A stretch of 64,000 bases of DNA from Tardiphaga alba (GCF_018279705.1 NZ_CP036498.1:2497001-2561000), one strand, 5' to 3'. Positions 43,170 through 51,451 are shown, numbered from the stretch's first letter. Translations and numbers: made by a program. Notes: generated by a model from the sequence alone, not told the origin.

Positions 43170-44231
43170 TCAGTTTCGATAGACGACCGTGAGCCAGGGG
43201 CTAATCTGGCGGACCGCGCCGCCATTCGCTTCCGCAACGGCACGCAATGCTGCGAGCGGATCGTTCAGCTTGAACACGCCGGTGACGCGCTCATGGCCTA
43301 GCCCCGCATTGAGCACGACGATCTTGCCGCGATAGTAGCGCCGGATTTCATCGATCATATCCGCGACCGTCTCATCAGTGACGATCAATGTCCCGCTGCG
43401 CCATGATCCCGCAGCATCGGCGGCGCCGGTGCCGCGTTCGATGGCGGTGCCATCGGCCACACGCGCCCAGTCGCCCGCACGCAGCACGGGCCCTGCGTCC
43501 CTGGCGTCATCGGCGCGTGCGACCGCGACGCGTCCGTGATTGACGGCAACTGCCACGCTGCTGGACTGCATGCGCACGTCGAATGCAGTGCCGAGCACGG
43601 TCGTCTCCACATCGCCGCTCACCACCGTCATCGGCCGGTTGCGATCGGGGGCGACGTCGAAATAGGCCTGCCCAGACAGCAGATGAATGCGTCGTCGCTC
43701 GGGCGCATAAGCAAGCTTGATGGCGCTGTCGGCGCCGAGATAGACGGTGCTGCCATCTTCAAGACGGATCTGGCGCGTTTCGGCGGTGCCGGTGCGATGA
43801 TCGGCACTGAACCAGATCATGACCACGGGCAGATAGGCGATGCACAGGCATGCGGCGATCAGACCGATCGCGGTCGCCGTCACGCGTCGCCCGCGGGGAC
43901 GCGATGCCGCCCGCATCGTTGCGCTGGCAGATTGGCGCCCGCCTTTGCGTTGTTGAGGCTTGGATTCCGACGCAGCAGGCAAGTCACCCAATGCGTCCCA
44001 CGTGCGCTCGGCCTCCTGCCATGCGCGTTCGTGGGCGGGGCTTGTCGCGCGCCAGATGCGCAAGCGCTCCTGCAAGGCAGCGTCGCCCGGTTCGTCCCGA
44101 CTGGCGATCAGCCAGTGCAGGGCGTCCTGCGCCAATGTCTCGTTGTCCTTGTCGCGCGGAATCGTCGTGGCTCCCCGGAATATTTCGTCGTCGCACCATG
44201 AGCTGAGACCCGATGGAACGGCGCCGTTCAC
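43170..44231 (-). CDS. FecR-family anti-sigma/signal transducer (353 aa)
   Basis: Inner-membrane protein relaying receptor occupancy to the ECF sigma factor. The N-terminal DUF4880-like part is LAQDALHWLIASRDEPGDAALQERLRIWRATSPAHERAWQEAERTWDALGDLP. One membrane helix is VTATAIGLIAACLCIAYLPVVMIWF (about 120-144). The periplasmic FecR domain has RQIRLEDGSTVYLGADSAIKLAYAPERRRIHLLSGQAYFDVAPD and the C-terminal VTGVFKLNDPLAALRAVAEANG secretin-like part. The GTG at 44231 has no clear ribosome site. An ATT at 44162 with GGGGAG 8 bases ahead gives a more typical N-terminus (IPRDKDNETLAQ), so the start is uncertain. It lies between the sigma and receptor genes. Confidence 0.9.
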   Translation of the reverse strand: MNGAVPSGLSSWCDDEIFRGATTIPRDKDNETLAQDALHWLIASRDEPGDAALQERLRIWRATSPAHERAWQEAERTWDALGDLPAASESKPQQRKGGRQSASATMRAASRPRGRRVTATAIGLIAACLCIAYLPVVMIWFSADHRTGTAETRQIRLEDGSTVYLGADSAIKLAYAPERRRIHLLSGQAYFDVAPDRNRPMTVVSGDVETTVLGTAFDVRMQSSSVAVAVNHGRVAVARADDARDAGPVLRAGDWARVADGTAIERGTGAADAAGSWRSGTLIVTDETVADMIDEIRRYYRGKIVVLNAGLGHERVTGVFKLNDPLAALRAVAEANGGAVRQISPWLTVVYRN

Positions 44232-44281
44232 TTATAGAACGAATGAGGGGACTGATCTTTCAGAATGACGCGCCGAGGTCG

Positions 44282-44788
44282 TCACGACCTCTTGGCGAGC
44301 GCGCGCCGGCAATGATCCAGGCCCTCATAGACGAGGGTATGGGCCAGGGCCGTGGATATTCCAAGATGCTGCGCGATGTCCTTGAGCTTCCAGCCCTCGA
44401 AACGGTGGAGTTCAAGGGCGATCCTGGTGCGCTCCGGGAGTTCGGACATGGCCTTGTAGACAAGGCCGAGGTCCTCGCGGGAGGCCAGCTGGCGCTCGAG
44501 GCCGGGCCGATCCTCGGCAATCGCTTCGGTCTCGGCCCCGTTCTCGAAGATCCGGCGCTCCAGCGACAGGCGCCGCGTCCAGTCGAGCGCGAGATTGCGG
44601 ACGATGCGGCGCAGATATCTGAGCGGCTCGGCGATCGGATGTTCGATGGCCGGCGATCGCAGGCGGAGGAAGGCTTCCTGCACCACGTCCTCGCCGCGCG
44701 AGCGGTCGCCCACGATTGCCGATGCATAATCGACCAGTTCGCGACGATGCGCGAAGTACAGATCGAAATTGTCATCGACAATGCTCAA
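44282..44788 (-). CDS. ECF sigma factor, FecI family (168 aa)
   Basis: Extracytoplasmic-function sigma factor. Region 2 is VDDNFDLYFAHRRELVDYASAIVGDRSRGEDVVQEAFLRLRSP, and region 4 is LPERTRIALELHRFEGWKLKDIAQHLGISTALAHTLVYEGLDHCRRAL, with the HTH in the second half. The sequence is typical FecI. The frame is open 42 codons upstream, but TTG 44788 puts the first residues where the family begins. FecR follows 50 bases later, then the receptor: the sigma/anti-sigma/receptor order of cell-surface signalling. The sigma probably activates the receptor gene when ligand and iron status permit. Confidence 0.9.
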   Translation of the reverse strand: MSIVDDNFDLYFAHRRELVDYASAIVGDRSRGEDVVQEAFLRLRSPAIEHPIAEPLRYLRRIVRNLALDWTRRLSLERRIFENGAETEAIAEDRPGLERQLASREDLGLVYKAMSELPERTRIALELHRFEGWKLKDIAQHLGISTALAHTLVYEGLDHCRRALAKRS

Positions 44789-44966
44789 CGGCCACGCCCC
44801 ACCAAACGCGATCAGAAGCGCGCGACGCGCCAGCGCATGTCGGGCAAGCCATGCCATCCGAGCCGATGGCGCGTTGAACGGATCGCCTGAACGATGAAGC
44901 GATAGCCCGCGCAAATACCGATTTCAACGCCGGTAATCTGGAGCACCTCTAAGTGCTGTCTGTGGC

Positions 44967-45090
44967 CTGTAGGGTAGGCAAAGCGGCTTGTCCGCCAGCG
45001 CGCGAAGCGCGATGGCGGCAGCGTGCCCACCTTCACCAGCCGTGTGGGACATGGTGGGCACGTCGCTACGCTCCTTTGCCCACCCTACAG
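44967..45090. repeat. palindromic intergenic repeat (CTGTAGGGT...ACCCTACAG)
   Basis: Outer arms CTGTAGGGTAGGCAAAG and CTTTGCCCACCCTACAG enclose smaller hairpins. The lipB stop codon (45085-45087) lies inside the right arm. Same family as 8664-8697. Confidence 0.7.
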
Positions 45091-45822
45091 ACCCCACGCC
45101 GTCACATCGGCATCGGCGTCCTGCATCTCCCCGAACACCTCACCGAATGCCTGCTTCAGCGCGACGTCCACATCCGTCATGGTCACGGGCAAACCGAGAT
45201 CGACCAGGCTCGTCACGCCATAGCGGGGATCGACGACGCCGCATGGCACGATCGCATTGAAATGCGAAAGGTCCGGTTCGACATTGATGGCGATGCCGTG
45301 AAACGAGACCCAGCGCTTCAGCCGCACGCCGATGGCGGCGATCTTGTCCTCGAAGCCCGCGCCCTTGTCGGGCCGGTTCACCCAGACGCCGACGCGATCT
45401 TCGCGCCGTTCGCCTTTCACATTGAAGGCAGCGAGGGTGCGGATGATCATGTCTTCCAGTGCCGCCACATAGGCGCGCACGTCCGGCCGCCGCGCTTTCA
45501 GGTCCAGCAGCACATAGGCCACGCGCTGGCCGGGGCCGTGATAGGTGATCTGGCCACCGCGGCCGGTTTCGAATACCGGGAATCGCGCGTCGAGCAGGTC
45601 GTCGTCCTTGCCCGAGGTGCCCGACGTGTAGAGCGGGGGATGTTCGAGCAGCCAGACCAGTTCCGGCGCCTCGCCATTGGCGATGGCGGCGGCCCGCGCT
45701 TCCATGGCGGCGACGGCCTCGGGATAGGGAATCGGTGCGTTTTCGATCCGCCATTCCACGGCATGGCCGGGGGCGCCGCGCGAAAACGGTGTCAGATCGA
45801 GGGTTTGGCGGTCATTAACCAT
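45085..45822 (-). CDS. lipB: octanoyl-[ACP]:protein N-octanoyltransferase (245 aa)
   Basis: Transfers octanoate from acyl carrier protein to lipoyl domains, the first step of lipoylation. Motifs: [36 protein letters not shown], the catalytic Lys160 ([24 protein letters not shown]) and Cys194 ([19 protein letters not shown]). Length matches LipB. It ends in the palindromic repeat at 44967-45090, which may terminate it. Monocistronic here, convergent in numbering with the sigma factor gene region and divergent from the FliN-like gene. Confidence 0.95.
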   Translation of the reverse strand: MVNDRQTLDLTPFSRGAPGHAVEWRIENAPIPYPEAVAAMEARAAAIANGEAPELVWLLEHPPLYTSGTSGKDDDLLDARFPVFETGRGGQITYHGPGQRVAYVLLDLKARRPDVRAYVAALEDMIIRTLAAFNVKGERREDRVGVWVNRPDKGAGFEDKIAAIGVRLKRWVSFHGIAINVEPDLSHFNAIVPCGVVDPRYGVTSLVDLGLPVTMTDVDVALKQAFGEVFGEMQDADADVTAWGL

Positions 45823-45904
45823 TGGCTAACCATAAGCGTGCTGATCTCGGGGACCGTTTAGCACGCATGCGTGCAGTTCCTTAACTGGTGACCGTGGGGC
45901 CGAC

Positions 45905-46147
45905 GTGCCAACCCTCGACAAGATTTCCGTAGACATCATGGTCGTGCTCGGCACCACCTCGATGCCCGTCCATCAGGTGATGCGCCTCAGCCGCGGCGCC
46001 ATCATCGAGCTCGACGCCACAGAGCAGGACGAGGTGAAGATTCTCGCCAACAATCTGCCCGTCGCGTCAGGCGCCGTGATGGTCGATCGCAACCGCATTG
46101 CGGTCGAGGTCAAGCAGATGCTGCCGCGCTCACCGGATCGGCGCTAA
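45905..46147 (+). CDS. FliN-like (SpoA-domain) protein (80 aa)
   Basis: A single C-terminal SpoA domain of the flagellar motor switch protein FliN / type III secretion YscQ fold: DKISVDIMVVLGTTSMPVHQVMRLSRGAIIELDATEQDEVKILANNLPVASGAVMVDRNRIAVEVKQML. The pattern matches FliN (V-x-V-x-L-G ... L-x-x-G-x-I-x-L). It starts at GTG 45905 and lacks the longer N-terminal part of many FliN proteins. It stands alone between lipB and a tRNA, away from any flagellar cluster, as in other alphaproteobacteria with an orphan FliN-like gene. Whether it is in the motor is unknown. Confidence 0.8.
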   Translation: MPTLDKISVDIMVVLGTTSMPVHQVMRLSRGAIIELDATEQDEVKILANNLPVASGAVMVDRNRIAVEVKQMLPRSPDRR

Positions 46148-46276
46148 CCGGGCGTCCATAAAATTCCCCACAGAGATGGTGAGGGAACGCGGTTCAGGCC
46201 TTGTGCCCCCATCATAGGTTTGTTACATCGGCGCCGGTCGAACCGGCCGGGCGATTTGCCCCGCCGGTCATTTCCA

Positions 46277-46361
46277 GCGCTCGTGGCGGAATTGGTAGAC
46301 GCGCTGCCTTGAGGTGGCAGTCCGTAACAGGGTGAAGGTTCGAGTCCTTTCGAGCGCACCA
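46277..46361 (+). tRNA. tRNA-Leu (GAG)
   Basis: A complete class II tRNA with acceptor GCGCTCG pairing CGAGCGC, discriminator A and encoded CCA. The D arm is GCGGAATTGGTAGACGC. Anticodon stem CTGCC/GGCAG holds the loop TTGAGGT with anticodon GAG. A long variable arm and the T arm (AAGG-TTCGAGT-CCTT) follow. 85 bases. An integrase gene starts 140 bases downstream, so its 3' end is probably the attachment site of the small island. Confidence 0.95.
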
Positions 46362-46394
46362 GTTCCTCGTTTCTTCGGAAACGGTAGGTTATTG

Positions 46395-46424
46395 AAAAGG
46401 CTCCGGAAATCTCCGGAGCCTTTT
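46395..46424 (+). terminator. rho-independent terminator after tRNA-Leu
   Basis: Perfect 13-bp stem AAAAGGCTCCGGA / TCCGGAGCCTTTT with a 4-base loop and a T run, 34 bases after the tRNA. Confidence 0.9.
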
Positions 46425-46500
46425 TCATTTCTGGAGATTTTGTTAGTTATCGTGCTACAATCCGGGATACAAAACGTGTTACACGACCCCGGAGAGTGCA

Positions 46501-47853
46501 TTGGTTCGGCACGATAATTTTGACCGCTTCCTAAAGATCCGTGACGGTAAATATCACTATTATAGGCGAGTTCCGCAGGCCGTTGTGAACCTCGATTCCC
46601 GCGCGCCGTTCGTGCGCCAGTCGCTGAAAACGGACGATCTCGCCAAGGCGCGGGCGAAGCGCGATATCCTCGAAGCCGCCGATAACGAATATTGGGCAGC
46701 AATGCTGTCCGGGACCGAGCAGAAGCTGGCCTGGGCGAATTACAACGCAGCCCGGAGGCGAGCGGAAGCGATGGGCTTTCGGTACATGCCGGCCGGCGAA
46801 GTGGCGGGCCTATCACTGGAAGAGATCCTAAGGCGCGTCCAAGCCATCAGCGACCCCCGCACGCCAGTTGCGACAGAGGCTGCCATTCTCGGCGGCGTGG
46901 AGCGGCCGAAGGTCAAGGTGACCGATGCCTTCAAAATCTACTGCGAAGAGATTGCGGCCATCGAGATCGCCGGCAAGAGCGAAGAACAGAAGGCTTCGTG
47001 GAAAAAGGTCAAGGGCTACGCCGTAGACGCCTTCAACGAAGTGATGGGCGAAGACAAACCGATCGAGGAGATCACCCGCGACGACGCCAAAAAATTCCAC
47101 GAACACTATAAGGCGCTCATTGCGCCATCGCAGAAGGGCGCCAAGCGTATGTCGGTCTCCCTTGGCAATCGACGGGTCGGCGATATGCGCATTCTCCACG
47201 GCCGGTACTTCGAGCATATCAATGCCGAAATACCCAACCCGTTTGAGGGGCTTAACTTCCGCCAGAAGTTCAAGAAGCGCCGCATTCCATATCCGATCGA
47301 GTTTGTCGGCGACATGCTCATGAGGGGCGCGTCACTCGCTGGACTCAATGACGAGGCCCGGCACATTGCCCTGGTCTGCATCGAGACGGGCGCGCGGCCA
47401 ATCGAGATTCGCTATCTGCGGGAGGAGCGAATCAAGCTTCACCATCAGGTGCCGCACATCCTCGTCGAGCCGTCATTTGACCCCGACGAGCCGCACGAGG
47501 TGAAGACTGTCTCGTCGGTCCGCCGCATTCCTCTGGTCGGGGTGGCGCTCGAAGCGATGAAGCTGCATCCAGACGGTTTCCCGCGCTACCGAGAGTCCGG
47601 TAACGCGCTGTCCCAGACCGTGAACAAATATCTGCGAGAGAACAACCTTCGGCCGACTGGCAAGGAAACGCTCTACTCGTTCCGGCACACTTTTGAGGAC
47701 CGGATGAAAGAGGGGCGGGTCGATGACGAACTGCGCAAGATCCTGATGGGCCATGCGATCGACCGCGAGCAGTATGGCTCGGGCGGCTCGTTGAAGCTTT
47801 ATCGCGAGGAGCTCTTGAAGATCGTCTATCCGTTTGATCGGGCCATCGTCTGA
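46501..47853 (+). CDS. tyrosine-recombinase integrase (450 aa)
   Basis: Phage/island-type site-specific recombinase. N-terminal SAM-like arm-binding and core-binding segments (about 1-255) precede the catalytic domain: Arg299 in ETGARPIEIRYL, a Lys near 335, YSFRHTFEDRM (Arg395, with Tyr in place of the first His), His418 in LMGHAIDREQYG and a probable nucleophile Tyr425. It starts TTG 46501, on the same strand as tRNA-Leu(GAG) and 140 bases after it, the usual layout for a tRNA-integrating island. No excisionase gene was recognised. No copy of the tRNA 3' end was found further along the window, so the far boundary is not visible. Confidence 0.92.
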   Translation: MVRHDNFDRFLKIRDGKYHYYRRVPQAVVNLDSRAPFVRQSLKTDDLAKARAKRDILEAADNEYWAAMLSGTEQKLAWANYNAARRRAEAMGFRYMPAGEVAGLSLEEILRRVQAISDPRTPVATEAAILGGVERPKVKVTDAFKIYCEEIAAIEIAGKSEEQKASWKKVKGYAVDAFNEVMGEDKPIEEITRDDAKKFHEHYKALIAPSQKGAKRMSVSLGNRRVGDMRILHGRYFEHINAEIPNPFEGLNFRQKFKKRRIPYPIEFVGDMLMRGASLAGLNDEARHIALVCIETGARPIEIRYLREERIKLHHQVPHILVEPSFDPDEPHEVKTVSSVRRIPLVGVALEAMKLHPDGFPRYRESGNALSQTVNKYLRENNLRPTGKETLYSFRHTFEDRMKEGRVDDELRKILMGHAIDREQYGSGGSLKLYREELLKIVYPFDRAIV

Positions 47854-48086
47854 CCCGGATGCGTAAAGCGGCACAACCCAGATCGATCGGATCGAGTTCG
47901 AATTCAAAGTGATTCGTTCGCATCGTTTTGAGGACTTCACGCTGAGCTCCAGTGTCGCGCAGTTCATCCGCATCGAAAATTATGTGCGAGTTTCTTCATG
48001 AACGACTGGAAGGAGTGCAGTCATCATCACGGGGGCAGCTGCCGCGCTCTGTGTCAGGCAATCCCGATCGCCACGTGCTTGCGTGT

Positions 48087-48105
48087 CGCTAGCGAAGCGC
48101 TAGCA
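48087..48105. repeat. GCTAGC pair, 11-bp phased (left cluster)
   Basis: CGCTAGCGAAGCGCTAGCA: GCTAGC at 48088 and 48099, 11 bases apart. The same GCTAGCGAARCGCTAGCA unit recurs at 48260-48277. Confidence 0.75.
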
Positions 48106-48250
48106 GCCTACGATTTGACCCTTGGCGATCTCGCGAGATGAGCACGTAATCGGCGCAATGTTCGAGACTATCATTCAGCGACGCGAGTGATGGCAAAATC
48201 ACTTCGGGCTTGTCTTATCATATTGATATTGCGCTGGAATATTCATTGTA

Positions 48251-48296
48251 TAGCGCTTGGCTAGCGAAACGCTAGCAAGCTGCTAGCGCGATGCTA
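48251..48296. repeat. GCTAGC triplet, 11-bp phased (right cluster)
   Basis: GCTAGC at 48260, 48271 and 48282, again 11 bases apart, within TAGCGCTTGG ... GCGCGATGCTA, whose ends (TAGC/GCTA) extend the symmetry. Spacing of about one helical turn would put all sites on one face of the DNA. Confidence 0.75.
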
Positions 48297-48300
48297 TGCC

Positions 48301-48358
48301 AGAGACAGAGAAGAGACAGAGACAGAGACAGAGAAAGAGAAGAGACATAGACAGAGGG
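48301..48358. repeat. GAGACA-type purine-rich simple repeat
   Basis: An imperfect tandem repeat of AGAGAC/AGAGAA hexamers, about 58 bases, nearly all purines except C and a T, directly after the right GCTAGC cluster. It may slip or form unusual structure; no coding use is evident. Confidence 0.8.
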
Positions 48359-48528
48359 GATAAACCCTTCGACGCATCGATGACGCGCCGCTTGTACATG
48401 GTCGTCGAGAGCTGCCTTGTTGTTGATAAGCTCGCTTGGCGATCTGGCAACGCCACTACGATCGGTCTATGTGGGAATTGTCTCCCGCGCAGGACGTGCG
48501 GCAACCTTTTGCAAGGGTGTCGTACGTC

Positions 48529-49203
48529 ATGAATGTTTCATTCGAGCCAAAGTATTGCGATCAAGTCATCGGTGTCGCGGCCACCGTATCCGACTCAGGT
48601 CTCAAGGGCGCAAGGCACGCTTGGAAGTTCGCTCAAGAAATTCGTTTATCGGGTGTTGAAGACGTAAGCTCGTTGGGCGACGTCGATTTTGGAGAGCGCG
48701 GCAGAGGACAGACTTTCGGCTGCGCGATTGCAGTCCGAGCACCGGGAGTTTTTCTTGCGATCAAATTGGCGCAGTCGGATCCGGCAATCAGCAATGCAGC
48801 GAATGTTACGATAGAAATTTCAGCCGCGAATTTAGGTGCCACTGAATCTCGGATATCGAAGGCGGCTGCCGAGTCAGCAGGTATCGGCGACCGGGCCTTT
48901 GCGCCACCCGGGAATTTGGTCAGCGAAGGCGTAGCAGATCAACCGCGGTCGATGAGCGACGCCCGGGCGCTACCTTCCGGGGCCGCACAGCACGAGGTGA
49001 TCCGACAGGGCACCTCAACGAGGGTGATCTCTCCAATCGCATCTGCGGCCTTCTTGGGTGACCGGAATGGGGCATTCGCCAGACGACACGCATCTCGCCT
49101 AGAGCCGCCACCAGCTTCGACAATGCGCCGTCGCTTGGGCTTAATCGAGACTATCGCGTCGAGTCGGAAAACGGCCTCTCTGTCGGGCAGAGCTTATCAG
49201 TGA
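48529..49203 (+). CDS. hypothetical island protein (224 aa)
   Basis: A frame from ATG 48529 (MNVSFEPKYCDQVIGVAATVSDSGLKGARHAWKFAQEIRLSGVEDVSSLGDVDFGERGRGQ) through about residue 130 looks protein-like, with no membrane helix. After about residue 145 the sequence becomes Ser/Arg-rich and less convincing. A neighbouring frame near 49100-49200 reads SFDNAPSLGLNRDYRVESENGLSVGQ, so a frameshift or a shorter gene is possible. No family recognised. The frame extends to 48436, but 48529 is the better start by content. The end overlaps the next gene's ATG. Confidence 0.35.
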   Translation: MNVSFEPKYCDQVIGVAATVSDSGLKGARHAWKFAQEIRLSGVEDVSSLGDVDFGERGRGQTFGCAIAVRAPGVFLAIKLAQSDPAISNAANVTIEISAANLGATESRISKAAAESAGIGDRAFAPPGNLVSEGVADQPRSMSDARALPSGAAQHEVIRQGTSTRVISPIASAAFLGDRNGAFARRHASRLEPPPASTMRRRLGLIETIASSRKTASLSGRAYQ

Positions 49204-49412
49204 TGGCGCGAACACCAACAATACGCGACATCGAAGCCGCGCTCGACCGACTTGCTCTGGCAATGCAGCGCGCCGGCAAGAACGGTCCAACATATTTGCC
49301 GATTTTTGATCGGCTAGAATCTGAGCTCGCTGTGATTTCTGCGACTGAGGATCGCATGGCTCGCGTTCGCAGGCGGCTCGCGAAGCCCGCGAACACTGAA
49401 GAGCGCGTTTGA
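49203..49412 (+). CDS. hypothetical small protein (69 aa)
   Basis: MARTPTIRDIEAALDRLALAMQRAGKNGPTYLPIFDRLESELAVISATEDRMARVRRRLAK: a compact helical, charged protein with a pattern (ALDRLA.. YLPI..RLE.EL) I have seen in small unannotated proteins of rhizobial islands and prophages. Function unknown. ATG 49203 lies at the end of the preceding frame. It is the last gene on the plus strand before the island's apparent end. Confidence 0.55.
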   Translation: MARTPTIRDIEAALDRLALAMQRAGKNGPTYLPIFDRLESELAVISATEDRMARVRRRLAKPANTEERV

Positions 49413-49564
49413 TCTGGCTGCGGTTGAGCAACGCAGACCGCTTTCGGTTGCTGATCGATAGTCGCGAGGAGGAGGCGTTGCAGCCCTCCTGGACTAGTTC
49501 CGCCATGTCGGCGGCAGGGCCGCGGGTATAGCTGCCAATTCCGCGTTCGCCAAGATTGCCGACG

Positions 49565-50704
49565 TCACGAGCTTTTGCCGACGATTAGTGCGACGAACGC
49601 CCGCAGGTCGCTCAGCATCAGGTCTGGCTCCTCCCAAGCGGCGAAGTGGCCGCCCGACGGCATGTCGCTCCAATGCACGATGTCGTAGGTCTTCTGTGCG
49701 AAGGAACGCGGCGGCGGGATGAATACGGGGTCGGGGAAGGCGGCGACGCCGGTCGGCACCTCGATGCGCGTTCCAGCGGGAAACTTGTTCGACTTTTCGA
49801 GGCGCCTGCCGTGATAGATCCATGTCGCGGTGACGACCGAGGACGGCGCGACGTAGAGCATGATGTTGGTGAGCAGCTCTTCTTCGCAGAACTTGCTCCA
49901 GATGTCCGGGCGGCCATCGGGCGCCACCGGGAGATCGGCCCACTTGCCGATCTTCTCGAGCATCCAGCCGGCCGCGCCGACGGGGCTGTCGGCCATCGCT
50001 GCGCCGAGAGTTTGCGGGCGCGTCCCCTGCTGGTGACTGTAGCCGCTCTCCAGCTCCAAGAGTTCGTCCCGTCTGGCGACGAATGCCTTTTCCGCGTCGC
50101 TCGTCGGTGCGACATCCTCCGCGTGGAGGTTGACCATGTTGAGGTGAATGCCGAGCAGCGCGTCGGGCCAGTCGTGCGCCATCCACGCGGCGATGGCGTT
50201 ACCCCAATCCCCGCCCTGGATGATGAAGCGCTTCGCACCGTAAAGCTCGCCCATCAGCCCGTTCATCAACGCCGCGGCCCGACGAGGCCCGACGAGGCCG
50301 GTGATCGGCTTCGAGAAGGCGAAGCCCGGCAGTGACGGGACGACGACGTCATGACCGTCCGCCACCAGCGGCTCCAGCAGCGGCTCGAACTCGAGATACG
50401 AGCCTGGCCAGCCGTGCAGGAGTAGAAGCGGCGGCTTCGAGCCATCGTCCTTCAAATGCACGAAATGCAAGTGCTCGCCGTCGATATCCGTCATGAAATT
50501 CGGAAGCCGATTGAGGCGCCGCTCGACGGCACGCCAGTCGTAGACATCCCGCCAATAGGTGACGAGCCGCTGGAGGTCGGCGACCCCGACGCCCGATCGC
50601 CAACCTCCCGCGTCGGGAAGCTCGCTCCAGTCGTAGTCGGCAACCTTGCGCGCGATGGTCGCGAGCCGGTCGTCGGAAATCTCAATCTTATAGGGCGTCG
50701 CCAT
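49565..50704 (-). CDS. epoxide hydrolase, alpha/beta-hydrolase with EHN domain (379 aa)
   Basis: Soluble epoxide hydrolase. The N-terminal EHN cap (YKIEISDDRLATIARKVADYDWSELPDAGGWRSGV) is followed by an alpha/beta-hydrolase core: oxyanion HGWP (LLLLHGWPGSYLEFEPLL) and nucleophile Asp in FIIQGGDWGNAIAAWMA. The C-terminal His is near SGGHFAAWEEPDLMLSDLRAF. It hydrolyses epoxides to diols. ATG 50704 has GAGGAGACGGCG ahead; the frame is open further upstream but without support. Monocistronic; the substrate could be a terpene or fatty epoxide. The neighbouring genes give no hint. Confidence 0.9.
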   Translation of the reverse strand: MATPYKIEISDDRLATIARKVADYDWSELPDAGGWRSGVGVADLQRLVTYWRDVYDWRAVERRLNRLPNFMTDIDGEHLHFVHLKDDGSKPPLLLLHGWPGSYLEFEPLLEPLVADGHDVVVPSLPGFAFSKPITGLVGPRRAAALMNGLMGELYGAKRFIIQGGDWGNAIAAWMAHDWPDALLGIHLNMVNLHAEDVAPTSDAEKAFVARRDELLELESGYSHQQGTRPQTLGAAMADSPVGAAGWMLEKIGKWADLPVAPDGRPDIWSKFCEEELLTNIMLYVAPSSVVTATWIYHGRRLEKSNKFPAGTRIEVPTGVAAFPDPVFIPPPRSFAQKTYDIVHWSDMPSGGHFAAWEEPDLMLSDLRAFVALIVGKSS

Positions 50705-50931
50705 CGCCGTCTCCTCGCTCCGCTGCCGCTTGCCGCGTAACGCCCGTTGGCCGCTTGAAAGGCCGCCGCCGCGGCATCCGAATGCTTGCTGCATCCTCTC
50801 GCGTGACACAAAGTTAACTCGTCTTACCGGGCCACGCATAGCCAGCGAGCTGACGTCGCACCTTGTCCATTATGCCGGAACGCGTTCCGCTCTGCGCCGT
50901 TCACCCTTCGTCCAATCAAGACGCGTGATCG

Positions 50932-51380
50932 ATGAAAGCCAAGCTTGTTTCCGCGGATGATGGCGTGAAGACCCATGTGGTCGTGCTGGAGACCGGCGAA
51001 GAGGCCTTCGCAGCCCTCACGACCTACGTCAATGATGCGGGTATAGCTGCGGCCTCGATCACAGCGATCGGCGCGTTTGAGCGGGCGACGGTGGCCTATT
51101 ATGAATACGAGACCAGATCTTACAAGGAGATCCCCTCAAAGAGGCCAGCGAGGTACTGAGCCTGCTGGGCGATGTGGCAGTGGGGGATGATGGCAAGGCG
51201 GGCCTGCACCTGCATGCGGTGCTGGGTCTCGTCGATGGATCGGTCCGCGGCGGCCATTTCCTCAAGGGCACCGTGCGGCCGACCCTTGAAGTCATCGTGA
51301 CCGAGACGCCGGCATGTCTCCGACGCAAGAAGCGTGACGATCTTGGCATCGCCCTGATCGATCTGAAGGACAGCCGCTAA
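50932..51380 (+). pseudogene. PPC/DUF296-domain protein, frameshifted
   Basis: A small trimeric-type domain protein of the plants-and-prokaryotes-conserved (PPC, DUF296) family. It opens MKAKLVSADDGVKTHVVVLETGEEAFAALTTYVNDAGIAAASITAIGAFERATVAYYEYETRSYKEIP. The frame fails after IP and stops at 51157. One base over, it continues LKEASEVLSLLGDVAVGDDGKAGLHLHAVLGLVDGSVRGGHFLKGTVRPTLEVIVTE, the family's His-rich LHLHAVLG and GGHF. A four-C run (51132-51135) needs one more C. Restored length 149. Function unknown. Confidence 0.85.
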
Positions 51381-51398
51381 GACGTGCGCGTTCCCTGG

Positions 51399-51423
51399 GG
51401 AACACGTCACGTTTAAAACGGTT
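51399..51423 (+). promoter_or_regulatory. EcfG-like stress promoter before the molybdenum hydroxylase operon
   Basis: GGAAC (51399-51403), a 16-base spacer, then GGTT (51420-51423), 28 bases before the GTG start. The alphaproteobacterial general-stress sigma EcfG recognises GGAAC-N16-18-CGTT; the last motif differs at one position. The same arrangement occurs at 62214-62238. Confidence 0.4.
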
Positions 51424-51451
51424 CTACGGGCCACGAGAGAGCGAGGCGCCC

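Larger units (their letters stand above)
47854..48528. other. non-coding island segment with phased repeats
   Basis: About 675 bases without a supportable gene, lower in GC than the flanks by eye. It holds two clusters of phased GCTAGC sites and a GAGACA-type purine repeat (listed separately). Short frames here (for example 48296-48532) have no family resemblance. It may hold the attachment or control region of the island. Confidence 0.5.

Noticed and set aside
48301..48358. Possible CRISPR-like array
   Set aside because: The repeat unit is 6 bases with no unique spacers; it is a simple-sequence repeat. No cas genes are present anywhere in the window.
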